NCBI GenBank assembly: GCA_964625015.1 | Contig: CAZUZI010000050.1 | Location: forward strand, 1-6,567 | Direction: 5' to 3' | Length of the DNA stretch: 6,567 nucleotides | Source of the DNA: UBA5209 sp964625015 | GTDB taxonomy: Bacteria; Patescibacteriota; Dojkabacteria; SC72 | Program-made: the position numbers and the translations under genes | The notes under the pieces: generated by a model | Databases searched by the model: none | What the model was told of the DNA's origin: nothing | The model's input: the letters and a program-made list of their open reading frames with translations, nothing else | Shown: piece by piece, positions 1-5,174 of the stretch | How positions within the stretch are numbered: the first letter of the stretch is position 1 | How the letters are laid out: the number at the start of each line of letters is the position of its first letter

Positions 1-607
1 TATATACTGAGTCAATTATACGCTGATTATTTTGCGCGACCCAAAATGAACCGACAGTATATGGAAAGAACCTAACAATTGTCTGCGGATCACTGTATGC
101 CATCATCATCGAAATGCCGAATTCAAGCATTTCTTTATATAATGGATACAGAGCGGTATAAAAATTAGAATTTGAAAGTGTGTCTCTTACGCATTCCTCA
201 GCTTTTTGAAGCCAAAGTTTAGCTTGGTGGGTAAATGAAGAATCGAATTTTTTATAATCACCGGCGAAGAAGCTGAACCACTGTGTGGAAGGAGATGACA
301 AACCACCATGCAAACCATCTGCTGCAGTTTGAGCCATCTTTCTCGGAGATGAATCTTGAATCTGACTATCGTCAATTGGATCATCGACATCATCTTGATC
401 GCCATCAAGATATTTAGTCGCTGCTGGATCAAGAAGATCTCGTACTTGACGCCATTTATTTTCTATTGGTCGCCGTAAATTCTTAAGTGAGTCAAATCTA
501 CGGCGATATTTTGCTTTTATCTCAAGATTATAATTAGCTTTACCCAGCATACGATATGCTGTTTTAGTCTGTTCTTCATAAATTTCTAATTTCTCAGCTA
601 CTGTCAT
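1..607 (-). CDS. Portal (head-to-tail connector) protein, N-terminal part, cut by window edge
   Basis: This protein forms the dodecameric ring at the capsid vertex through which DNA is packaged and ejected and to which the tail attaches. The frame runs open from ATG at 607 to the window edge, giving 202 residues; family members are usually 500 or more, so the C-terminal part lies outside. It matches my memory of the podophage connector family (Pfam Head-tail_con). There is a basic helical N-terminus with a W-R-x-x-R-D-L-L-D-P segment, then the A-A-D-G-L-H-G-G-L-S-S-P-S-x-x-W-F block (about 94-111) that corresponds to the family's 'AAGL.SGLTSP...WF'. Next come N-F-Y-x-A-L-Y and E-F-G-I-S-M-M-M, and then a region ending I-I-D-S-V-Y. 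It is the last visible gene of the leftward operon, 12 bases after the 109-residue gene. Its ribosome site is a modest AAGAGA five bases before ATG. Residues 65-85 are very acidic (D-rich), perhaps an insertion or a flexible loop. Confidence 0.85.
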   Translation of the reverse strand, partial: MTVAEKLEIYEEQTKTAYRMLGKANYNLEIKAKYRRRFDSLKNLRRPIENKWRQVRDLLDPAATKYLDGDQDDVDDPIDDSQIQDSSPRKMAQTAADGLHGGLSSPSTQWFSFFAGDYKKFDSSFTHQAKLWLQKAEECVRDTLSNSNFYTALYPLYKEMLEFGISMMMAYSDPQTIVRFFPYTVGSFWVAQNNQRIIDSVY

Positions 608-619
608 GTGAGTCTCTTA

Positions 620-949
620 TTATCCAGCAAGGGTTTTACGCTTACCGATAGCATTAGACTGAATGCCAAGACCAGAAGTCGGATTGTATTCCTGCTCGGC
701 AAGTGCCGCTTTCTCTCGTAATGCACGTTCTGCGTCATCTGCTTCTTCATTAGTTCCTTCTGTAGTCACAGCTGGGTTAGTCGGAACTTCTGGCATAGTA
801 CCTGCAGCGACATTTGCGCCAGGCTGTGCATTAAGTTGACTCATCATAGACGAATAGTCTGGAGTTTTTGGCGCCAAAAGAGCAGATCCAATCAACCCTA
901 AACCTACTCCAGCGGCTCCAAACAAAGCTGCAGAAACAACAGAAGCCAT
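620..949 (-). CDS. Small phage structural or ejection-associated protein with hydrophobic N-terminus
   Basis: 109 residues. Residues 4-26 form one hydrophobic Gly/Ala-rich segment that could span or insert into a membrane. It is followed by a Pro/Ala/Asn-rich low-complexity linker, then an acidic to basic charged helix (E-E-A-D-D-A-E-R-A-L-R, about 68-78), and a C-terminus N-P-T-S-G-L-G...G-K-R-K-T-L-A-G. From memory, small proteins next to podophage portals often have this layout: a short hydrophobic or P-rich N-terminus, a 'DAERRR'-like helix and a GLG...KKTLLG tail. Their role is not firmly known; association with the head, tail or ejection apparatus is an inference from position. The ribosome site GAAAGGA overlaps the stop of the preceding 60-residue gene, and the gene lies 12 bases before the portal start, so it is almost certainly co-transcribed and possibly translationally coupled. 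Confidence 0.7.
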   Translation of the reverse strand: MASVVSAALFGAAGVGLGLIGSALLAPKTPDYSSMMSQLNAQPGANVAAGTMPEVPTNPAVTTEGTNEEADDAERALREKAALAEQEYNPTSGLGIQSNAIGKRKTLAG

Positions 950-959
950 ATAAATCCTT

Positions 960-1142
960 TCATTTCTTTCTTACAGATGGAGCGTTATCAAGTGCGGCTT
1001 TACCAAGTAAATAGGCCATCTTTTGAAGAGTTTGTGGACCAATACTAAGTAATGTCGTTTTTAGTGGTAACATCTTATTTCTAGACCGTAGACCCATCTT
1101 TTTTCGTAACATTTCACTTGGAGAATCAATTTTCTTAGCCAC
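960..1142 (-). CDS. Small very basic hypothetical protein, GTG start
   Basis: 60 residues with about 14 Lys/Arg against 3 acidic residues. The first half (K-K, R-K-K, R-S-R-N-K) is the most basic; the second half has a mildly hydrophobic helix (M-A-Y-L-L-G-K-A-A-L). I do not recognise the family. The start is taken as GTG at 1142-1140, which overlaps the last base of the terL stop (TAG-TG), because an AGGAG site lies nine bases upstream inside the terL end and the N-terminus M-A-K-K is a typical one. A later ATG at residue 11 lacks such a site. One-base overlap implies translational coupling to terL. Charge and position would fit a DNA-contacting or head-associated role, but nothing in the sequence proves it. 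Good spacing, ribosome site and gene packing make it a real gene rather than a chance frame. Confidence 0.65.
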   Translation of the reverse strand: MAKKIDSPSEMLRKKMGLRSRNKMLPLKTTLLSIGPQTLQKMAYLLGKAALDNAPSVRKK

Positions 1143-2560
1143 TATATAATTCTCCTATGTCCTAAAGCCTTAGCTCTTTGATCGCGCTTCCAATCATCTT
1201 CCCAAGTATTCATGGTAACAACATTCGATTTACGTAACGTAGACATCATTTCATCTGGTAAACTAAATGTTAAAGCCAGGGCATCACCCAGGTCAGGAGA
1301 ATGTATACCTTTTCTACGCATTTCCTCTTTAGATTCAAGATATACTTTACCATTCTCTTTGATCCCATATTCGGGTGCAATCAAATCTTCTTTTATGCCT
1401 GGATAATTAGCTAAAACTACGTTATCTTGTTGAAACCATTCTCGCATTTTCCACCACATCTCAGCACGTTTGTTAAGAAACATGTCTCCAAATGGTTTTT
1501 CAGAAAAACTTACACGAATATGCTTTACTCCAAATGCTCTAAGAGCGTCACAACAAGATGCTCCTACACCAGTTTTATCAACGAATATGTATTTTGCTTT
1601 ATTAACAGACGCTAAATTCATTGCATGTCGCGCGAGGATATCACCTGGAACATGACGTTGACAAAATAATATCTTCGCGTACCTACCTCTACGGAGAGCT
1701 ATAACTGATCGATCCTCGCCTTCCCATGCTGGATCTACTCCTAACACTGGAGATGCGTATTCGATATCTGAATCTCTACACCCGCGTGAAAGTGCTTCCT
1801 CAACTAATCGTACTGGTATGATTCCACTCAAACCTTCTCTTGGAAACTGTCCTAAAACACGCACACGAAATACATCGCTATCTTCACCATAATCTTTTTT
1901 GACTGCGTTTATAAAATCTTGGTCTACAAGTTCACTATCAGCAGATGAAAATTGAAATTTGACCCATGAATTTTCACTATGAAATATTCTATAAAAAAAT
2001 CCTTTTACTTGTGTTGGATTACCCGCCATTATAGCTCTGGAGTTGGATGTCGATAATGCACCGTATGCGACTTCAAATATTTTCTCATCGACACCGGCAG
2101 CTTCATCAATTATAAATAGCAAATTCTCACTATGGAAGCCTTGCAGCGCATCTGGATTTTCTGGTCTAGCAGTTCTAGCCACCATAAATCCGGTAGAACC
2201 TTTCATTTCAATTCTAAATTTTGATACACTAAATTGATTTCTTAACCACGGATGCATGTTTCCAATTGATGAACGTACTTCGCCCCAGAGAATATCTTCA
2301 AGTTGGTGCGCGGTAGGAGCTGTACAAGGGATTTTTGCGTTGTCTCTCGTGGCGAGGAACCACAAGCCACACCAGGAGAGGAGAGTAGATTTCCCAATTC
2401 CGTGTCCGGAGGCAATAGCAATTTTTGATCCTGGATAGGCAAGCTCATTTAGCACCTTTTCCTGTTGTTTAGTCGGTTTACGCCCTAACATATCACGCAC
2501 AAAATATATAGGAGATTTATAGCACAGTGCTATATGATCTTCTTTAGAAATGGTTGCCAT
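1142..2560 (-). CDS. terL: Terminase large subunit (packaging ATPase and nuclease)
   Basis: This is the motor that docks on the portal, pumps phage DNA into the prohead with ATP, and cuts the concatemer. 472 residues is a normal full length. N-terminal ATPase domain: Walker A S-G-H-G-I-G-K-S-T at 51-59, an adenine/Q-like segment K-Q-Q near 31-33, Walker B L-L-F-I-I-D-E at 147-153 (D152, catalytic E153), and coupling motif A-G-N-P-T at 179-183. C-terminal RNase-H-fold nuclease: G-V-D-P-A-W-E-G-E-D at 274-283 (D276), F-V-D-K-T-G-V-G at 326-333 (D328), and S-P-D-L-G-D-A-L-A-L at 421-430 (D423 and D426). All expected metal-binding acids are present, so it should be active. The ATG overlaps the terS stop by one base (TAATG), with GAGGT seven bases upstream. 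The packaging mode (cos, pac or direct repeat) cannot be decided from the protein alone. Confidence 0.95.
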   Translation of the reverse strand: MATISKEDHIALCYKSPIYFVRDMLGRKPTKQQEKVLNELAYPGSKIAIASGHGIGKSTLLSWCGLWFLATRDNAKIPCTAPTAHQLEDILWGEVRSSIGNMHPWLRNQFSVSKFRIEMKGSTGFMVARTARPENPDALQGFHSENLLFIIDEAAGVDEKIFEVAYGALSTSNSRAIMAGNPTQVKGFFYRIFHSENSWVKFQFSSADSELVDQDFINAVKKDYGEDSDVFRVRVLGQFPREGLSGIIPVRLVEEALSRGCRDSDIEYASPVLGVDPAWEGEDRSVIALRRGRYAKILFCQRHVPGDILARHAMNLASVNKAKYIFVDKTGVGASCCDALRAFGVKHIRVSFSEKPFGDMFLNKRAEMWWKMREWFQQDNVVLANYPGIKEDLIAPEYGIKENGKVYLESKEEMRRKGIHSPDLGDALALTFSLPDEMMSTLRKSNVVTMNTWEDDWKRDQRAKALGHRRII

Positions 2561-2913
2561 TAAGTTACCTCGTATTCAATATACTCCATAGCTTCGGCTG
2601 CTTCAAGAGAATTTCTATGGAGTGGATCAAGCTCTACAAGCTTGCCTTTGGCATTCATGACCATTTCACGATAACCACCAAGCAATGTAAGTTCTTTCTT
2701 TTCAACAAATTGTCCGTTGGCCTTTGCCAGAAGTTCTGACGCTCTCATACGAACATTTGGATTAGTATCTTCGTCTAATATTGTCTGAATCCAGAATGTA
2801 AGGCATAGATCTTTACGCATCATCTCATTACGCAGGAAAGACTGTTCATCTGCCTGCATATTTTTTAGCATCCTTGTTAACGGGGTTTCTGAGATTTGAA
2901 GCGCCACTGACAT
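2560..2913 (-). CDS. terS: Terminase small subunit (DNA recognition)
   Basis: 117 residues. Small subunits bind the packaging site on phage DNA, form a ring and stimulate TerL. The call rests on three things: position directly before terL with a one-base stop/start overlap, matching size, and a segment I-L-D-E-D-T-N-P-N-V-R-M-R-A-S-E-L-L-A-K-A-N-G-x-F at about 45-69. That segment resembles the 'sP.vRlkAaelLgK..G.F' stretch seen in several small-subunit families. The N-terminal 40 residues are helical and would be the DNA-binding part, but I see no clear helix-turn-helix signature. The C-terminus is acidic (E-A-A-E-A-M-E-Y-I-E-Y-E). The start is ATG at 2913 with an ideal AGGAGG site (2927-2922) eight bases upstream. 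It is the first gene of the leftward operon. Confidence 0.82.
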   Translation of the reverse strand: MSVALQISETPLTRMLKNMQADEQSFLRNEMMRKDLCLTFWIQTILDEDTNPNVRMRASELLAKANGQFVEKKELTLLGGYREMVMNAKGKLVELDPLHRNSLEAAEAMEYIEYEVT

Positions 2914-2933
2914 TTTACTATCCTCCTATTGTT

Positions 2934-2939
2934 ATTATA
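2934..2939 (-). promoter_or_regulatory. Candidate promoter -10 before terS (GTATAAT)
   Basis: On the minus strand TATAAT lies 6 bases before the AGGAGG of terS, in the context ACGAAGTATAATAA. No -35 hexamer is found 16-18 bases upstream (the DNA there is an A-run), so this is not a good host sigma-70 promoter. The same 14-base context with one change precedes the sigma-factor gene at 6115, which suggests a phage-specific promoter with a very short leader. The start point is not known. Confidence 0.4.
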
Positions 2940-3083
2940 CTTCGTAGAAGAAATTATTTTTTTTTAAAAAATACGAGATTTTTTGTAAACTATGCCTGCG
3001 TAAATACTTAAAATTTTTTATTTTTCTAGTACTATCGATTAAACCTATATTTTCTATTTTTTCAATTTTTCTGGGTTGATTTT

Positions 3084-3099
3084 CGATTAAGTTTAATCG
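3084..3099. repeat. Inverted repeat CGATTAA-GT-TTAATCG, operator candidate
   Basis: Perfect 7+7 base inverted repeat with a two-base centre. A third copy of the half-site CGATTAA lies at 3036-3042, 48 bases to the left in the same orientation as the left arm. A dyad of this size fits a dimeric repressor or activator site. The binding protein is unknown; the 90-residue protein encoded at 3488 is one possible candidate by position only. Confidence 0.45.
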
Positions 3100-3115
3100 C
3101 TATTTTTTCTAAATT

Positions 3116-3204
3116 ATTCGTCGCATAAAATCGTATTCGTAATTTATTCGGGTTAAATCTAGATATCTAGAAATTCATTCTGGATATGTTTATTTACGTA
3201 TTCG
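3116..3204. repeat. Cluster of four ATTCG words, iteron-like
   Basis: ATTCG occurs at 3116-3120, 3135-3139, 3146-3150 and 3200-3204. Two are preceded by CGT (CGTATTCG at 3132 and 3197) and two by TT after an AAATT- or AATTT-type run. Spacings are 19, 11 and 54 bases. The same word also occurs twice, 21 bases apart, in the other AT-rich gap (5103 and 5124). It is found inside genes too, so only the local clustering is notable. Confidence 0.3.
3158..3171. repeat. 14-base perfect palindrome TCTAGATATCTAGA
   Basis: The sequence reads the same on both strands with no spacer. It lies mid-way in the divergent region, between the ATTCG cluster and the ATGTTTATTT direct repeat. It may be a protein-binding site; AT bias makes short palindromes easier to find, but 14 perfect bases including internal G/C is uncommon. 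Confidence 0.4.
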
Positions 3205-3217
3205 ATCATGTTTATTT
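3186..3217 (+). repeat. Direct repeat ATGTTTATTT, 22-base period
   Basis: Two identical ten-base copies at 3186-3195 and 3208-3217, 22 bases apart (about two helical turns), so both would face the same side of the DNA. One CGTATTCG word sits between them. A possible tandem protein-binding site. Confidence 0.3.
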
Positions 3218-3226
3218 TTACTAGAT

Positions 3227-3255
3227 TTTTTAGATTTCTATTATCGGAATGTCAA
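3227..3255 (-). promoter_or_regulatory. Candidate host-type promoter toward terS
   Basis: The minus strand has a perfect -35 TTGACA (3255-3250), then 17 bases, then TAAAAA (3232-3227), which matches four of six positions of the -10 consensus. It would give a leader of roughly 300 bases before terS. The -35 and spacing are ideal; the -10 is weak and could be chance in A-rich DNA. Confidence 0.3.
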
Positions 3256-3270
3256 AAGTTACTTTTATTT

Positions 3271-3316
3271 CTGGGATGACTTTCCCCCGCGCGAAAATAA
3301 AAAAGTCCACCCCCAG
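3271..3316. other. GC-rich block with imperfect hairpin
   Basis: In otherwise AT-rich DNA, 3271-3323 is rich in C and G. CTGGG (3271-3275) can pair with CCCAG (3312-3316) and GACTTT (3278-3283) with AAAGTC (3302-3307), leaving an 18-base apical loop with C5 and CGCG. No T-run follows on either strand, so it is not a standard intrinsic terminator. A 25-codon frame (ATG 3249 to TAA 3326) crosses it, but without a ribosome site. Confidence 0.4.
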
Positions 3317-3391
3317 GCCTCAGTAAAAAAAAATTTTATTGGAAAGAAATTTTTGGTAAATTTTAATTAAAAAATAAATAAAATTTTGCTG

Positions 3392-3397
3392 TATAAT
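3392..3397 (+). promoter_or_regulatory. Candidate -10 (GTATAAT) for the rightward gene at 3488
   Basis: TATAAT preceded by G, as at the two other candidate phage promoters in the window. No recognisable -35 lies 16-18 bases upstream (A-rich). If used, the transcript begins near 3404 and carries a leader of about 85 bases before the ATG at 3488. Confidence 0.35.
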
Positions 3398-3435
3398 TAA
3401 TTTCATGCGGCAAAAATAATTTTTAAATTTATACG

Positions 3436-3451
3436 GTACTCGTGAGAGTGT
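3436..3451 (+). other. Leader hairpin with GNRA-type loop
   Basis: GUACUC pairs with GAGUGU (six pairs, two of them G-U) closed by a GUGA tetraloop. The word TATACG lies just outside on both sides (3430 and 3451), 21 bases apart. It is within the 5' leader of the gene at 3488, upstream of its ribosome site, and could stabilise the message or bind a regulator. It is small and could be chance. Confidence 0.3.
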
Positions 3452-3487
3452 ATACGTCTAGTCAAAGATTATACAAGGAGAATCGTC

Positions 3488-3760
3488 ATGGCTAAGAGAA
3501 TAGGGGAAGTACAGTGCGAGCTGATTATGAGGGGAAGAGACTTGGACTATATTAATCGGTTCATGCTGAGATTCTTCGGGCCGAGTAAAGCGAAGGACGG
3601 AGAGTATCGGACTACTACGGCGTGGTATATGTCCGATCTTCGGAAGAAGGGATTCGATATTGCGAAGAGAGGGCGGAAGACGAAAGAACAGAAGATGGAG
3701 AAGTTACTGAGACTCGCTGAGAAGTATGGGATAAAAGTCACTGTCGAAGCCGCGGAATAA
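3488..3760 (+). CDS. Small basic protein, possible DNA-binding regulator
   Basis: 90 residues, first gene of the rightward set. AAGGAG lies seven bases before ATG, so the start is secure. The protein is rich in Lys/Arg, especially the K-R-G-R-K-T-K-E-Q-K stretch at about 60-69. Residues 42-58 (T-T-T-A-W-Y-M-S-D-L-R-K-K-G-F-D-I) look like the end of a winged-helix unit: a recognition-like helix, then L-R-x-x-G-x-x-I, as in HTH_11-type domains. I do not recognise a family, so 'DNA-binding' is an inference from charge and this pattern. A regulator at the head of the operon beside possible operators would make sense. Base use differs from its neighbours: more G and purine, with many AGA, AGG, CGG and GGA codons. 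That suggests a different origin or strong expression constraint. Confidence 0.65.
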   Translation: MAKRIGEVQCELIMRGRDLDYINRFMLRFFGPSKAKDGEYRTTTAWYMSDLRKKGFDIAKRGRKTKEQKMEKLLRLAEKYGIKVTVEAAE

Positions 3761-3806
3761 CGAAAATAGCGGGTGAGGGGAAAAATATCTCTGAAAGGAT
3801 ACCGGC

Positions 3807-4064
3807 ATGAAAATTACTATCGAATTGGAAAATTATCTGTTCAATATCGATTATTTGGACGATGGGACAATTCGAGCAACATCGGAAGTATTCGAAGATG
3901 ACGGACTGAGACCCAACCATGTCGACTTCGGTACATACGAACAGGCAATAAATTACTGTCTAATGGAGATGAGAAAATTTATGTACCTTCGTTGTGAATG
4001 CCCAGATGAAAATACCCGTGAACTTAACGAATATATTGCTCTGACCAAAGCGGCTCAACTCTAA
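3807..4064 (+). CDS. Small acidic unknown protein, paralogue family copy 1
   Basis: 85 residues, about 17 acidic against 8 basic. GAAAGGA lies seven bases before ATG. Layout: N-terminal M-K-I-T-I-E-L beta strand, a D-rich turn (L-D-D-G), a second strand, then a helix opening T-Y-E-Q-A-I-N-Y-C-L-M-E-M-R-K (43-57) with C51 in the shared A-I-x-aromatic-C-L position, and a charged helical tail with C63 and C65. The same plan is seen in the next gene and in the gene at 5635, so these are likely diverged duplicates. I know no family of this description; no enzyme motif, signal peptide or membrane segment is visible. Small acidic proteins in phage early regions often bind host proteins, but that is only an analogy. 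Confidence 0.7.
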   Translation: MKITIELENYLFNIDYLDDGTIRATSEVFEDDGLRPNHVDFGTYEQAINYCLMEMRKFMYLRCECPDENTRELNEYIALTKAAQL

Positions 4065-4076
4065 GGAGAAAGTACT

Positions 4077-4334
4077 ATGAAGATCACCGTTGATATCCAT
4101 GGCAAAAAGAGCATTATCGATAACTATGCTGTGAAACAATTTTCCATCGAAAGTAATTTCCTGTGTGTCAAACATACCAATACTCTGGAACAAGCACTGA
4201 GATTCTGTCTGAACGATGCCCAACGTCGATATGTGGAAGAGCTACGGTGTACAATAGACAGGCATGATGAACGTGCTGAGCATTTGTTCACTAAAATGCA
4301 TGACATTGTAACATGGACTGCGGCACTTGGATAA
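4077..4334 (+). CDS. Small unknown protein, paralogue family copy 2
   Basis: 85 residues, charge about balanced (12 acidic, 12 basic). It starts 12 bases after the previous stop; AAGGAG overlaps that stop (TAAGGAG), so the two genes are translated together. It keeps the family plan: M-K-I-T-V-D-I-H-G-K strand at 1-10, then T-L-E-Q-A-L-R-F-C-L-N-D-A-Q-R-R at 36-51, with C44 in the shared position. A long helix follows (E-E-L-R-C-T-I-D-R-H-D-E-R-A-E-H). Its opening resembles the copy at 5635 (M-R-I-E-L-D-I-N-G-K) more than copy 1. Identity between copies is low outside these two blocks, so duplication is old or selection is fast. No function can be assigned. Confidence 0.7.
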   Translation: MKITVDIHGKKSIIDNYAVKQFSIESNFLCVKHTNTLEQALRFCLNDAQRRYVEELRCTIDRHDERAEHLFTKMHDIVTWTAALG

Positions 4335-4455
4335 TATGCAACCCAAGTCGATGGCCATCAACGACTCTAAATAAATGGCCACCAAAATAACTTAGTGACT
4401 TAATTTCTCAGCAAACTCAGCTTTTTGGGGAAACGAAACACGGAATCGGCCCGAA

Positions 4456-4477
4456 ATCCTCTGAGAACTCAGAGGAT
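4456..4477. repeat. Perfect dyad ATCCTCTGAG-AA-CTCAGAGGAT
   Basis: Two ten-base arms with a two-base centre. As RNA it gives a nine-pair stem with a GAAC loop; as DNA it is a good dimer operator. One base separates it from a second hairpin. It is not followed by a T-run, so termination is unlikely. Confidence 0.65.
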
Positions 4478-4478
4478 C

Positions 4479-4501
4479 TGTACAGGATTGGAACCTGTAC
4501 A
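4479..4501. repeat. Perfect hairpin TGTACAGG / CCTGTACA, seven-base loop
   Basis: Eight-base perfect arms around the loop ATTGGAA. It lies 20 bases before the AGGAG of the gene at 4533. The close pairing with the previous dyad argues for a functional leader structure rather than chance. Confidence 0.65.
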
Positions 4502-4532
4502 CTGATGATGGGAACCAAACTAGGAGAAAACA

Positions 4533-4829
4533 ATGAAGACCGCAGATGATATCGCGAATATGTTTACAGAAGGTACTCGCAAAGTCGAAATACTCTTGGA
4601 AGACAGCAGCCAAAGACAGATCGCACTGACAATCTACCGTATTGAAGACAAATACTATCTCTTTGAAGGTGGAGTAGACGCTAGACTCGGCCACGTTTAC
4701 CACATCGATTGGGACGACCTCTCCAAAGCTGAGCTTCTCAGCCAATTCTACACAGAAGTTGCGGTAGCAGCGCTCAACGGATACCAAGTAATCTCCATAG
4801 ACTCGACGCCGTTCATTGGAGTCCGTTAA
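4533..4829 (+). CDS. Small acidic hypothetical protein
   Basis: 98 residues. AGGAG lies six bases before ATG. It is acidic, with an amphipathic N-terminal helix (A-D-D-I-A-N-M-F), predicted strands K-V-E-I-L-L-E-D (17-24), Q-I-A-L-T-I-Y-R-I (29-37) and K-Y-Y-L-F-E-G-G (40-47), then a helix K-A-E-L-L-S-Q-F-Y-T-E-V-A-V-A-A-L (65-81) and a final strand Q-V-I-S-I-D. The beta-beta-beta-alpha-beta order is globular and soluble; there is no signal, membrane segment or catalytic motif. It lacks the Cys helix of the neighbouring paralogues. A 160-codon frame on the other strand (4874-4392) covers it but has no ribosome site and a Phe/Cys/Ser-rich shadow composition. The long structured leader suggests that this gene is controlled separately. 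Function unknown. Confidence 0.65.
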   Translation: MKTADDIANMFTEGTRKVEILLEDSSQRQIALTIYRIEDKYYLFEGGVDARLGHVYHIDWDDLSKAELLSQFYTEVAVAALNGYQVISIDSTPFIGVR

Positions 4830-5174
4830 CTCTCTCACGCCCCAAAATAGAAAAAGCCCCAAGTTAAGAATCATCGGATTGGCATTGAAATATATATTTA
4901 TTTTTTTAATTATAATTATTCAAAACAAAAATAAATAATTATATTATATACGTAAAATCGAATATAAGAAGTTCTCGAACAAAAAATTTTTTTTACCGCT
5001 GAAAAACTTAAGGTCTATTGTATGCGTTAAATAGATGTTAATATAAGTTATTATATACCAAGACTTTATATTTTTTATATTTTATACATTGACAAAAAAT
5101 AAATTCGTTTACAAAAAATAAATATTCGAAAAAAACATTTTAAATCACGAATAAAAATTTTATAAAGGATTCAT
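4830..5174 (+). other. AT-rich intergenic region with tandem repeat
   Basis: 345 bases without a gene. It opens with GCCCCAA twice (4839 and 4856), then becomes almost pure A/T. An all-AT inverted repeat (AATTATAATTATT with AATAATTATA) lies near 4903-4944. TTGTAT (5018-5023) and TATAAG (5042-5047), 18 bases apart, could be a weak rightward promoter. The tandem repeat at 5089-5128 is described separately. The end holds AAAGGA (5164-5169), the ribosome site for the gene at 5175. No intrinsic terminator (GC stem plus T-run) is visible after the 4829 stop. Confidence 0.5.
5089..5128 (+). repeat. Tandem repeat TT(G/T)ACAAAAAATAAAT...TCG
   Basis: Two abutting copies, 5089-5107 and 5108-5128. Each has the 16-base core TT(G/T)ACAAAAAATAAAT and ends TCG; the second has two extra bases (AT) before TCG. 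The 12-base word TTTACAAAAAAT followed by CTCG also occurs on the minus strand at 2989-2974, upstream of terS. TTGACA and TTTACA resemble -35 boxes, but no -10 follows at the right distance, so an operator or a phage-specific promoter element fits better. Confidence 0.5.

Larger units (their letters stand above)
2914..3487. other. Divergent AT-rich control region, possible replication origin
   Basis: 574 bases without a convincing gene, between the leftward terS operon and the rightward small genes. It holds candidate promoters in both directions (minus: 2939-2934 and 3255-3227; plus: 3392-3397), an inverted repeat CGATTAA/TTAATCG with a third half-site, a 14-base perfect palindrome, four ATTCG words within 90 bases, a direct repeat of ATGTTTATTT, a GC-rich hairpin block, long A/T runs, and a leader hairpin with a GNRA loop. 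Extreme AT richness, clustered repeats and palindromes are also what phage origins look like, but no known initiator-binding site is recognised. No replication gene lies in the window to support the origin reading. Confidence 0.6.
4335..4532 (+). promoter_or_regulatory. Structured 198-base leader before the gene at 4533
   Basis: No convincing gene. Going right: a short dyad AGTCG/CGACT (4346-4366) enclosing the palindrome GATGGCCATC (4350-4359), two CTCAG words (4407 and 4416), then two adjacent perfect hairpins (4456-4477 and 4479-4501), and AGGAG (4522-4526) six bases before ATG. The CTCAG words can pair with CTGAG (4461-4465), offering a fold that competes with the first hairpin. That arrangement recalls attenuation or a protein-binding RNA leader, but no T-run terminator follows the hairpins and no known riboswitch is recognised. 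Confidence 0.5.

Noticed and set aside
187..432. 81-codon minus-strand frame
   Set aside because: It lies wholly inside the portal frame in another phase; the portal frame has family motifs and this one has none.
2914..3487. CRISPR array or attachment site in the repeat-rich region
   Set aside because: Repeats are short (5-10 bases) and irregularly spaced, with no 25-40 base repeat unit, no tRNA-end sequence and no integrase gene in the window.
4351..4395. Two adjoining tiny frames (MAINDSK and MATKIT) in the leader, like a leader peptide
   Set aside because: No ribosome site before the first ATG and no run of a single amino acid that would indicate attenuation.
4456..4501. tRNA-like arms or an intrinsic terminator
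   Set aside because: No acceptor stem, D-arm or GGTTCRA T-loop can be formed, and no T-run follows either hairpin.
4392..4874. 160-codon open frame on the minus strand
   Set aside because: It has no ribosome site before its ATG, is rich in Phe, Cys and Ser as antisense shadows are, runs through the structured leader, and opposes a plus-strand gene that has a good AGGAG site.
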